A DNA stretch of 64,000 bases from Lingula anatina (taxonomy: Eukaryota; Brachiopoda; Lingulata; Lingulida; Lingulidae). The stretch lies in NCBI RefSeq assembly GCF_001039355.2, contig NW_019775735.1, positions 178,194 to 242,193 on the forward strand, read 5' to 3'. Shown here piece by piece: positions 1 through 12,286 of this stretch (position 1 is the first letter of the stretch; each line of letters starts with the position of its first letter). The position numbers and the translations under genes were made by a program. The notes under the pieces were generated by a model. That model was not told the DNA's origin. It did not search any database and worked only from the letters and a program-made list of their open reading frames with translations.

Positions 1-1249
1 CGTTTCTGTAGACAGAAAATTGCCTCTGTGACACCCCTGGGCTTAGATTTGTATATAATTAATTTTGTCACCTCCAGTTTTGTCCTTAAATATTTACCCA
101 GAAGATATGTTGTTTCCGTGAAATGAAAATTACATTATTGAAAATATAAAATACGTTTGAATAATGGTAATAATTATAAATGCACACTAACATCAAAGTA
201 TGATCCAGTTTTGAATGCTTTTTTATTCATTTGGCCCCATTATTAGCAACCCAGGTTAAAGAATATATATATCTATATAACAATGTAATTCGAAAATGTT
301 TTACTTGCGTTTTAAGCATAATTTTGCGTGAAATAATTCGCTATAATTCAAAGTTCTATAGGTACGTGTTCAAAATATAATAAGACGCACACATTTAAAA
401 CGCCCATCTTAACTTCTCACGACAAGTCATGTATCATCCATGGGCACTGTTGACCCATTTTTCTCTGCCCTCTATCAAATCTTCTATCAAATATCCAACC
501 ATATAATCATCCGATTAAAATCAATTTGAGTTAATATCTTTTTAAACACTTGAGCTGCTGGTTTACTACCAAACGACCATGCTTGGTAATATGATAAGTA
601 TGGAGGTTATATTTTCAATATGAAGTTAATTGACCCTACATGTACCACATAGTCAACAGAGAGTACAGTCATCAAGTCCCCGTGCAGATAATCGTTGTAT
701 CTGGTCGCACAGGGTGCGTTCAGACATGTTATCACTCAGACCGAATAGGTCCTAAACGGTCCAAATGATTAAGTTATTTTATGTGTACTATTTTTTTATA
801 TCTATAAAGCGATGGAGGCTATTTTTGGGTTCTTTATGTGAGTCGATTGACTAAGGTAATCAGTTGGATCATTCGCCAAATAATAAGGCCGGTTCGGAGA
901 GAGGCCCACGGTCGGTTTCTCAGCCTTTTTTTTAACACAGCCTTTGAAGGTATGTATTTCAGCAAGAAAAAAAGTACAAATAACATGTGGTAGGTCATGT
1001 AATTTAAATACCAATTTGCCGTCTATAATTGACGGCAGTGCGTTAACGAGAGGTTTAACGCGTTACATAATGTCATGTTTGTATCATGTTTAAGTAATTG
1101 AGTAGTGAATACTCCTGGTCGCAGCCAGATGCATCCACGAAACTATGAGATACGAATATCTGCTGTCGTCACTCCATTTTTTTCCACAGCTACATGTGTC
1201 CCGCTTATTTGGACTCGAATGACCCGAATCCGGTGTTGATAACAAACAC

Positions 1250-1451
1250 ATTTCCAATTATACCTTATTTACATAGCCATGTTTATGTTTATGAAATGGC
1301 TGAATGATTTTGTCCTTTTTGTATACAATGTACCTAATTGCCAAGGTATAATTTCCAATTATACCTTATTTACACGATACCATAGCCATGTTTATGTTTA
1401 TGAAATGGCTGAATGATTTTGTCCTTTTTGTATACCTAATTGCCAAGGTAT
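1250..1451. repeat. Tandem duplication, ~100 bp unit, two copies
   Basis: Copies at about 1250-1349 and 1351-1451 share almost the whole unit, including TTTCCAATTATACCTTATTT, a shared TTTATGTTTATGAAATGGCT block and CCTAATTGCCAAGGTAT. They differ mainly by two small indels: CGATACC is present only in copy 2, and CAATGTA only in copy 1. The near-identity indicates a recent local duplication. No coding function is seen. Confidence 0.9.
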
Positions 1452-4088
1452 CACGTGTGGAACGATTACCCAGGTTTAGGGTGTCAAAATTCGGGTACCA
1501 AATTGCTGAAATAATTGTGGCAATGTTAAGCCACGGGATTGTTTTTCCAACGTGTCCCGAAGTATGTCACTGTCTTTGACTACATACCATTATTTTACCA
1601 AAAAGCAATTCTTGAATATTCACGACCAATTTGCAATTCGGAGTACCAAATGTCCTGCAAAGAGACACCTTTACCAGGAAAAGCCCTAAAATGGCATTTA
1701 TAAACCAAGATTCTATAGTGTTCATCTTCTATATTTTGAGACGATATGCATGAGACAAGTCTGTCCTTGTAAACAACATTTTTTTCATATTCTATCTTAT
1801 TTTCCCTTTTACTTGTTCTCCCCAAAAATGGATGGTTTTCTTGGTATCAAACACCACGACGTATCCTGTGTTATAAGTAAAATAGATCTCAGACTTAGGT
1901 AAACAATGTTAGGTTGTATAATTCGATTGGTGGGTTTAGGGTATAGAAACTGTGGTCAATCTTTAGGGCTACCTTAAATAAATCGTGTCCTTATTTACGT
2001 TTATTTTGTCTCTTTTGTATATTCTGTGTGCAGCTCCAAGAAAAATTGGCATTTGCTGTAGTCAAACATTTGAGTGCGTTGTTCTCAAATGGTAATTACA
2101 TATGCAATAGTTTTTACTTTGATCTTTAAATTGAAGGTCGCGGTGTGGTTGGGGGAGGAGGTAGCCACCAGGCGGGCTAAATATTTGAAAATACCATTCA
2201 TTGCAATAGCACTGTGTCCTGGATGTGGATTTAATGTGCAATATATTCCGAAGCTGGGTTTGATTAGAACGTGTCCCATATAGACTATGCGACCCGCACG
2301 TGGCTGGTACTTTTAAGTGGTTTATTTAATGGCCATAGCTCTCAAAATAGTAAACATGAAAACATGTCTGTTACTTAAGAGTTTAAGTGAGCGTGGTTAG
2401 GTTCGGATGTGTGGTTCAAAAAGCAAACGCCTATTTAAATGAAAAGTGTGCTGACGAAAAAATGGCGCGAGTTTGCAGAATGATAAATTGGTTTGAGGGT
2501 GACAATTTAGATTACTGAGAAATATACAGAGTTGCCTTAAGAAGAATTTTAGCACGGCATCCTTGATACTTTCACTGTTTTTTCTTTGGCATAACAAAAA
2601 GTGTTGTAAGAATAATGATAACAATACCGGTCTGCGTGATTCAGGTGATGAATTTATCATATTCCTCCATTAAAAGCTGCACCTTCTTTTCGTCGCCCCT
2701 TTGAAGTTTTGGAATTATCTGCCTGCTTCATTGTCGCATTTCAACACGTGACTGTGAAGCTCTCTAAATAAATGTAAAGCGATGGTTTATATTTGATACT
2801 TGTAAACCGCGGAATTCGATGAGAATATCTGTTTTTTAGTATAGGGAAAATAAATGTCGATTACACAAGACACATCATCTGATTTTCCTTTAAATTCTCC
2901 TCATGAAATCCTCAAAAAAGTAGGTTAAACTTAAAATGACTCACAGAGCCACTGTCAGCACCATTGAATGCATTTCTCTTCTCTCTCCAAAGAGAAAAAT
3001 GGCCATATAGCATTTCAGAAACTCCTGAAAGCGGGGTACGTGAGACATGACAAAAACGAGCCACACTAACAATGTTAGTGCATATGTATAAAGCACAAAA
3101 AGTTGTATTTGAGAAAATTATCTTGTTTGATTTGTTATTTCTATAAACATTTGGAAATAGGTTATACTTCAACATGATGAGGGCCAGGAGGAAGATGAAT
3201 TTTTAATTTACTATAATTCACCCTCAATAAATAAAGTTGAATAAGTAAATTAATGGAAATAAATAACATACGGGAGTGCAATCATAAAACGAAGGGCGAA
3301 AAAGTCATGGCATATTTTAGCTATCTTTGTTACGGTTTTGCGTATTGGCACATATTATACACGCGATTTTAAATGCAACTAAACATTTAACGTTATACGT
3401 ACCAGTGTAATTTCGCGGTTAGTTTTATAACAGAAAATAAATTCAGTAAATCACATCTGTAAGATGGTAAGATGAATTGACGGTTATGCTGGCATGAGCA
3501 TGGCCATATTTCAGGAGGATAACGAACTCTATCTAATGTCTGCCATCAGTCAAGAATTCATTCTACACAATTGGATTGTTCTCGCCATAAAACGAGTTTC
3601 TTTGACTTCTTCTTTAGCGAAATATCACCGTAAAACGTGCCGATTGAAATTAGTGTTGGTTTTTTTGGTAAATGAACGCAAGTGAACTTCCCTTTTATTG
3701 CCCTTACTGACTGATTAATGGACGTTTCTCGTTTGGTGATCGTACGCACTTCAACGTTTCTGGATTGTTTTTAAAATAAGTTGTCATAAAAATGCATCCC
3801 TGAAGAATCCCTGTGGAACGAAAGCTTTGATAGGATGTCACATTTTTTGGAGATCTTCAAAGATGCATCATTATAATAACTTATTTATTTTTTCAGGATC
3901 TATACATAGTTTTGATAGGAATCTTGGATTTTTTCAAATGCTATATCATTGCTTATTTAAAAAAGATTCATCATCAGACTTTTTGTTTACTGATATACCT
4001 AAAATACAGCTGTAGCTATGTATACATATGCATGACGCTGAGAATATGTATACACATGTGCACATGCAGTCGTTCAACCGAAATCTCA

Positions 4089-4248
4089 TCGGATCCAGAG
4101 CTATTTTCTGACAGTCTTCCAAATTATCTTTGTTGATCCGTCCTCATTTTTGACCGTCTTCTGACAGAAAAAATTAGATAAATTAGTGTAAACTTGAAAA
4201 TCTGACCGTCTTCCGGAAGACCCAGAAGACAGCCTAAATCCGCCCCTG
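4089..4248. mobile_element. Short non-autonomous DNA transposon (MITE), copy 1, left end damaged
   Basis: This stretch matches 8472-8638 along its full length, with small differences. Shared landmarks are GATCCAGAG, TTTTCTGACAGTCTTCC, TGACCGTCTTC, the palindrome GTCTTCCGGAAGAC and the right terminus ATCCGCCCCTG. The left terminal repeat is worn: CATCGGATCC stands in place of CAGGGGCGGATCC. It is followed directly by a TC microsatellite. It encodes no protein. Confidence 0.8.
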
Positions 4249-4255
4249 CTCCCCC

Positions 4256-4286
<31 letters not shown>

Positions 4287-4294
4287 TCTCTCTC
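4249..4294. repeat. (TC)n microsatellite
   Basis: A C-run leads into about 40 bases of TC dinucleotides with one interruption. It abuts the right end of a MITE copy. Confidence 0.95.
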
Positions 4295-7200
4295 ATAATG
4301 ACATCAGGCACATCTAGAATGTGGCAGATGATGACTAAGGTTTCTAAAAAGAGGCGACGGATGACGTGATAGGGACACCACAGATTTTGGTAAAAAATAC
4401 CCCTGCAAATAGTGCAGTACTGGGCAAAAACGTCCAGTCCAGCTATCGAGAACTTACTAGGGTTGGGCTAAGCCGTAATTGTATCATCTATAAGATCCCC
4501 CACCCATTTTTATAAAGGAGCAATATTGTGGGTTTCATAATATATGTTGTTTGTTATCCCAGTTACTGCTAAATACTAAGCTGAAAACATGTTGTTAAAA
4601 GAAAAAAATACCATTTGAATAAATAATCCGTATTAAATACGCTGTTTGCAGGTGCGTTTGTAACCCGTGCGTAGCGTATATGTATATATTAGCTAGGGCC
4701 TGTAGCACAAATGAACAAACGATGGCAGGGCAGGTGATTCTGCCAAAACGCCGGAATGTACTTAATCTTTAGACATACGCTGTTAATACTTATGCTATAT
4801 TTAATGTGCAGTGGCTGACATGTTAATCGGTGCAGAGTATTTGTGTATTTGATGGTGTATTGTTTTTCAACATGGATCCAAATGTATGCTACCGATATGA
4901 AATGAAATGTTACAGGGCGAGTAATTAAACGGTAATGTAATATAAATGCCATGGCTTACGTTGTTACACACTAATATAATAATCATTTTGAAAAACTGGA
5001 TGACTCTACAACGTGGTTCGAAAACCGCATGCGATAACAGCGTCAACTACTCAAAAGTGTACAATATCTAGGACCGTACGCCATATGGTACATTTGGGAC
5101 AACGATAATATTCCACTGGACATTCAACAGACTTTTTAAATTTAAATCACTATTTTGGTAAGTACAAATACAAAGAGCACAATGACCACACACTACTGCT
5201 TCAAGTTTTCCCATTATGAAAAATTAAAAAAAAAATACACTTGTCGAAATGTTCTCATTTTTTGTTCAACTAATGAACATATCAGAACTACCACTAAATT
5301 GATATCGTTAACTGAAAATAAAATTCCGTCCAAACTAACAAAGTACCGTACCAGCGTGCAAAACCATACGTAAGGAGCACAGATGACGCATATAAAGAAT
5401 ACATGTGTCAGGACAAGTCTTTATTTACTTGTGTTTTAAGGGTAAATGATGACCTATGTTAGCCACCTATATTTTTGACAGGTGAAACCTGATGGTTTGA
5501 TAACACAGCATCATATTTCAAATATTCTGCCAAGTAATGACATATAAGGGAAGTTAAGATGATTTTTTAAAAATGACACTTGGCTTTCCCGTAACCTTGA
5601 AAGATCAGACCAACCGGATGAAAATTGTTGGTATGTTCAGAGTGATTTTACCATAAGATCCAAATAGTTGTGGCTCATTCTAATGAACAATTATGCTAAC
5701 CTTTTTAAAATTCCCCTTGTTTTTCTTATAAGCTTTTTTATTTTGCACAATCATTATCCAATAATCTGTCGTATTCCTAAAGAAAAAATGGGTTTTAAGT
5801 ACATGTTAATAAGAAGCATTCTAGGCACACAAGAAAAACATTTATAGATATATTTAACACACACGTGTTCAGATATCCATAATATATATGTGTGTATCAC
5901 GATATTTTGACAACAATATAATGGTAAACATTGTATAATACCTTAATTTAGCAACGCAACACAAGTCATATATAATACCGTATTCAGAATAACAAAGAGT
6001 AATTCATCTCCTCGACACAATCATACTCTACAAAATAATAACATCTAAATAATATCACTTAAAAACAATGAGAATTTTGCCATATGTTCGTTTAAAGGAT
6101 TGCTTCTTTTGGCAATTATATGCTGATAATATATGTATATTGTTTTGCACAGACGACGTATTTTGGAACACACTAAACAAAATTCTTTTTTTGTTATATA
6201 GGAAAATATCTGATGTTTGATACTAACACATATCGAGATGATAGGAAATGGTGAAAAATAATAATAGTTTGTCTATGTCATAAAATGTTGAGCGCGTGAG
6301 TTGTATATTTATATCGAACTCAGGCGTGGGATAGTCGGTGTTAGACAATGTAAAACATATAATGTTTCTATCTCAAGGTGAACATACCACCTAAGATCAC
6401 CGAAGACCATCGGAAGCATTGATGGTATCTAAGCTTACTGAGGGAACATTATAAGGTGAACCTGGTTCTCGACCCATTAAAGTGACGGATAACAAAGTTT
6501 AATTAATTACGACTTAATTCAAAGGATACTGTGCATCACCTAGATCTCGTGCTTTATCTGCATAGCTGCAATGACTGTTTACTGGTTTTGGCGCGAAAAT
6601 ATCCAATTGAACTTTTCACTGCACCCTAAAGTATCAGATTTAGTGCTTGTTAACGTATATTGTATTTGATGTGTTTTTTTTATTTTCGATAACCATGTCC
6701 GATGACCCCAAACATTGAGACCACTGGCCAAATAATAAATTAGATGGTATCTTATAAAGCTGAAAAGCAGGTTCTAAATACTAGCACTTCTCACGTTGAA
6801 GATTGTTTTTAAAGAATCGCGGTTTTAGCAGAAACGTGGCGTAGGTATGAGTGAGACCTTTGCCCAAGCCATCTGCATACAACATTTTCGGTTACAATAG
6901 AGTGGCGATACCATCAAAAAGGAGACAAAAAGACAAACAACGCCTTTCGTTGCGAGCAATCATTACCATTGCCCAAAGCACACGAGAGCGCCGAAGACAA
7001 GGGTACACCTTAAAACCGTGCACGCGATTCCACTGTTTTACATGCTTTTGGTCGGGTCGTGGTCGACAGTGGGTAACGTGTCGTGTGATTACAATCTGAA
7101 CTCTTCCAATGAACAGTGACTGTATAAGAACGATACACAAAGAGTTTGGATAATTGAGCATTCAGCTCGGGTCTCCACCGTGGAATCGGACTGATGCATA

Positions 7201-7825
7201 TCTTGGTGATTGCTGGCGAACATGTTCCGAATACGGACCCAAAGACAGGCGCCTGAAAATGATAGAGTGGCCAACATGAGTGTCTTGTTAAAAAGTGTTG
7301 CTGGATTCCTAAAGAATGACGATTTATTTGGATATCACATGCCTAGCAATGGTGCTTCTTTTATAAGCATTATCTCGTTAACATCCCATACGTGCTTGAT
7401 ATCGGTGATATTAGACGTATTATCTACATGTATATCAATATTTCTCGAATTGTTTCACTAACTTCTCTATGTTAATAAAATATTTTGAAGCAAAATAGGG
7501 CAATTCTGAGAAAAATATCATGGAGCAATACTTATCGTAAATTTTGTTTTGCATACTAATTAAAGATGTTGTCTCACTAGGTCACACGTGTTTGCGTAAC
7601 CAGTTTTCCATTAGTGTTTCTGTGTTAAAGTGTATCCCTGTAAATTCTACTTGAAGTGCACCGGGTCTTTAGGAGCCATTGCACAGTTTAATCTCCTTTT
7701 GATAAATTTGCTTAAGTGCGCCATCAGTTCCCGCTATACATTGCGTGGTAACGTCTACATAACGTTCTTGGAGACACATTAAACTAGTCTAAATCTTACT
7801 ACCGTAAGCAATCCCTTATATAATG

Positions 7826-7941
7826 ATGATAAATTAAATAAAATAAAATAAAGTAGAATAGAATAGAACATTATAAAGTGAAGTGAAATAAAATAATATA
7901 AAATAAAATGAAATAAAAAAATAAAATAAAATGAATGAAGT
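7826..7941. repeat. Imperfect AAATA-type pentanucleotide tract
   Basis: Roughly 115 bases of degenerate AAATA/GAATA pentamers, all purine plus T on the + strand. It looks like an ageing microsatellite. No gene is evident. Confidence 0.85.
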
Positions 7942-8471
7942 TAAAACAAAATGATTGTCCATTTTGTCCCAATTTACTTATATTAGTTGTGCCATTCAGT
8001 GGTGGTCATACAACAACTCTCTGTCAATAGGGCCAGTGAAACCCTGGTACGGAAACCAGTCGTCCACAAAAACTGATGGACCACAGATAGCAAACAGCGG
8101 AGTTATTTTAACATATATTTCTATCTTTTGGTTACGCAGGGCGGGATTGTTTTAACTGGATTTTCGTTTGACCAAAAACGGGACAACTGTTGCTTTAGAA
8201 CGTGACAGATAGCGTGAGAACATCGGCCACGACCAGGTTAAAGGATGGATAGTTAGAATTGTGGACTTTGATAGATCAAAATACATTGTACTTTGAAAGT
8301 CCATTTGATTCAGCTACACGGGACAAACTAAAAAGTTGATCATTGTTACTTTTATCATTAATTTTACATTTAATTGTTTCGATTTACATCAACCGAGAAA
8401 CTTTATGGCAAACTACTCTAAGCGGATATTTATGAAACTATGGTCGATGGATAGTAACATAACACACATGT

Positions 8472-8638
8472 CAGGGGCGGATCCAGAGATATTTTCTGAC
8501 AGTCTTCCAAATTATCTTTGTTGATCCAACCTCCATTTTTGACCGTCTTCCGACAGAAAAAATAGATACCCGTCAATGTAAACTTGAAAATCTGACCGTC
8601 TTCCGGAAGACCCAGAAGACGGCCTAAATCCGCCCCTG
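8472..8638. mobile_element. Short non-autonomous DNA transposon (MITE), copy 2, intact termini
   Basis: The 167 bp element is bounded by perfect 11-bp terminal inverted repeats, CAGGGGCGGAT at the left and ATCCGCCCCTG at the right. It contains the 14-bp palindrome GTCTTCCGGAAGAC (8598-8611) and internal GACCGTCTTCC subrepeats. CAGGGG-type ends are common in hAT-superfamily elements, so a hAT-derived MITE is the likely class. I could not see an 8-bp target duplication (flanks ACACATGT and CAAGAGAA), so the superfamily remains inference. Confidence 0.75.
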
Positions 8639-11229
8639 CAAGAGAAACTAAATCTGCATTAAGGATATAAAAATTAGGAGTTGGGACCAGGTGTCTTTCA
8701 TCTTGCTCAAATGTTTGTTAAATAGAAGAAAGGCTGGGTATTCTTTCCTGGCGTACACCGTCACAGAGTTAGTACAGCTCTGTTTCTTCACAGTTCTTTG
8801 CCGCACACGAATCACACAACTCAGTTTTGAGGTTTATAATGGGTCCAGTATTACAACATAGACACCCTTCTTTGTTTTCATCCTTAATTACCGAAAGCGG
8901 CAAATTTCGGATCATGCAACATTAAGTTTTTTAAACAGAGCATGTGATAAGAGATACTGGAAGGTTTATATTATGGTGAATTACGGCCGTTGGCTGCTCT
9001 TCACACTTCAAAGAATTATGTGGTTCCCTGCTTTTATGTAGGTCACTCCTAGATGCATGGTTTACATAGGTCGTCACTCCTTATGAAACTCTCCTGCCAA
9101 ATGCAGATGTTATTCCATTCACTTGCATAATTCGCAGTGTTTTATTGTATTGAAAAAAGGCCGTTGTTCTAATATTTTGCATCCTGTTTACGTGCTTTGG
9201 TGCTTTGGAAAGTAAGTCAGTTTTTTTTTGTGGTTATCTGGCTTTCATTCCAATTGGTCGACTAAAACAGCATACGTGATAAGTAAATGGGCTCGTTTGG
9301 GATGACTTAGGAAGAAACAATAACTGTCATTACAATGTCAAATATATAATACGTTTTGTTTATGGTCAGTGGTGTGGTAAATGTTTTTTCTCGTACCCTC
9401 TCGCGAGGGACTCTGCGCGAATAGGTGGTTATCGTGAAAAATATAATGGTCAGATTGTAAAGCCACTTTTAGTTTCACCCTGTGTCAACATTTGCCATTG
9501 AGGTCAAAATGATTCACCTTCACGAAAACCAATGCGCCATCCGGATCTTTTGAAAATGCCAATTTTGCTCTCTCCAATTTCCCAATTGTTAAGGTTCACT
9601 GTTCCGCCATACTCTGAACTAATTTTCCAATTTGTCCACCAGCGGTAGTTTATATCAAATATTATCAATAGCTAAATTAGGATGTAGAATCATCCATTCT
9701 AAATTATCCTTTTCATCTTTCATCTTTTATAAATTCATACCATATTTTCCAAATGCAACTAGAACTACAACATGAATGAAGTAGTGCTGCATCTTACTTG
9801 CTACGCAAAGCCAAAATTAATGCTTAGCCATTTGCCAATTTGTCAAGAAGCAATAAACTTGTTTAAGGCATATTTTCGCTAGTGAATGTAACAGATGATT
9901 AATATAAAAAAGTAATGTGTAAATCACGAGTGCATCTAGGTTAACTACACCATGGCTTAATGCACTCCAGTTTAACGAAGTGACATTAATGTTCATCAAC
10001 CTAATAATGCCTTCTTTACTTTTATACAAACGTGCAATATGTAGATATTTAAATACATGTACACTACAAAGATTAATAGATGATACAAACAGACAGAAGT
10101 GAAACTGCATGGCGTGTATTTTCTCATTTAAGCTCATAGCATCTGAGTTTTAAAGTCCATTTTATCTTTTGATTATTACGGCATCAAATTAAGTCTAACT
10201 AAAAATCTATTAAACTTTGATAAAGTTTTTATTAACTTGAGAAAATGTTTTTAATGAAAAAATGTGTTGGGTTTCACTGTGTACACAGCATTTGTCAATT
10301 CGCGCTAAAGAGACGTATATTGGTATTAATTTCAAACATTAAGAGCTTTAAACAACAGGTTAACCGCGTCTTAAGCGACATGTATCAAAGCCAAAGTGTC
10401 TTAACCACAGAATTGACTTAAACTGCGTTCGTTAATCATAATGGCCAATAGTTAAGCTTTATATTGAGTAGAAAAACAACAGTAAGATTGGCAAGAAAGA
10501 ATCATAGATTTACAAACCAGTCACGATACATATACATATACAGTATATACAGTATATTTATCCCGAACAATGTAATCCACAGTATATATAGAGGACGTCC
10601 AATTTTATTTGTTAACAAAACATGAACATGTAGATTAGACGGCACATTTGAAATATGTGCATAATGTTACTGGTGAATTTTATATTTAATTGCTGATTTT
10701 ATTTCTGCATGTACGGTACGTTGTGAATATACCCAAAATAAATAAAAATTGCATGACGAATGTTGCATGTGCATATTTGGTTTGGCTTTTTCTGAAAGAA
10801 TTGTAAATCATCTAACCTAAATTGATGCCAAACCCAGTGAAAAACGACAAAAGTACAAGGTGCTCTTCTAATATTCTCTGCTGATTCCCTGGAGTACATC
10901 TGTCGGATCTTAAAGAAACAAAACAGTCTCATGAATAATGGGGAAAATTCATCATCAGCGAAAGATGGATTTCGTATATGCTGTAGCGTTTACTAGATTT
11001 GTCTTGAAATATTACGATTCGAGTGAGTCTCAGGAGACGAAAATGCACTGAGCTTCCGATTAGGATTCCAGTCCACACAGGGAAAGCGTTTATATATTTA
11101 AGGAAATTTAGAATTAAAAAAACAAGCTTTGTGACAAACAAGCTTTGTACTTTTCTAAGAATAGAGAAAATTAAAATACAAAGCTTTATGTTTAATTGAT
11201 GCCTCTTCAGCACGCCGAAATCGCGTTCC

Positions 11230-11610
11230 ACATAGTGCCCTCAATTCCCAGACAGCACGACTGCTAAAGAGCTGACTAGCATAAGTAAAGCTTGCGGTAG
11301 ATTTATGCAAAAACCAACAGCTAATTCCGGACGGTTCACCAATAAATTAACGCCGTTTTTTTTCGGGAAAATACGACGTAATAAATGGCGCGCACCCAGG
11401 GATACATAAAGCTGAGATTAATCTGAAGTAGCCGGGTATCTGGTGCAAGAAGCACATAAATAACCCCAGAACAGACGTCCTATTAAACCTTTTGAGGATA
11501 AAGTGTTGTTAAGTGATCATTGGTAATTACTTTACGCCTTTACAAGGCCAATTGCCCCCCCAGACACCCGCATGAGTAACGCACGGTTTCCACTTGAAGG
11601 AATGTCTAAA
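11230..11610. promoter_or_regulatory. Candidate intronic regulatory element upstream of the Hox5 homeobox exon
   Basis: This patch stands out from the AT-rich surroundings by more even composition and lack of simple repeats. It contains several homeodomain- and Cdx-like cores (CAATAAATTAACG, GTAATAAATGG, CATAAATAACC, GGTAATTACTT), a GGCGCGC block and the paired CCTTTACAAGGCC. It lies 0.4-0.8 kb before the homeobox exon. The call rests on composition and motif density only; there is no direct evidence of function. Confidence 0.3.
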
Positions 11611-11986
11611 GAAAATGGAAATTTAATTTTCTGTTTTGTGTTCGAAATCGTAACAAAAAGCTCCGTTTTTGTTTCAATGTTGTATAACATCTCATTCGTT
11701 TTTTTATCTGCTATACCCTTTTATGTATATTTCAAAATTCATTTAAAATAAATCTACAGAGGTGACACATTTATTTTTTTATACGATGTTATGATTATCT
11801 TTAAATTGCCATGGCTATATGTTTACAATTATTAAAGTATTTGGAAACGTGTAAAACAAACGCTCTTTGGTAAAATTGCTTCTGAAAGAGTTACTGAAGT
11901 CACTGTTTCAGAATTATGTAATGCTTTGAAATAAACAATGACAAATGAATGTTTTATACTTTTTAAACGTTTTCTTAACAATTTAA

Positions 11987-12286
<300 letters not shown>

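Noticed and set aside
9385-9412. CTCTCGCGAGG as a TCTCGCGAGA (ZBTB33-type) promoter element
   Set aside because: One mismatch from the motif, isolated, and without nearby transcription features.
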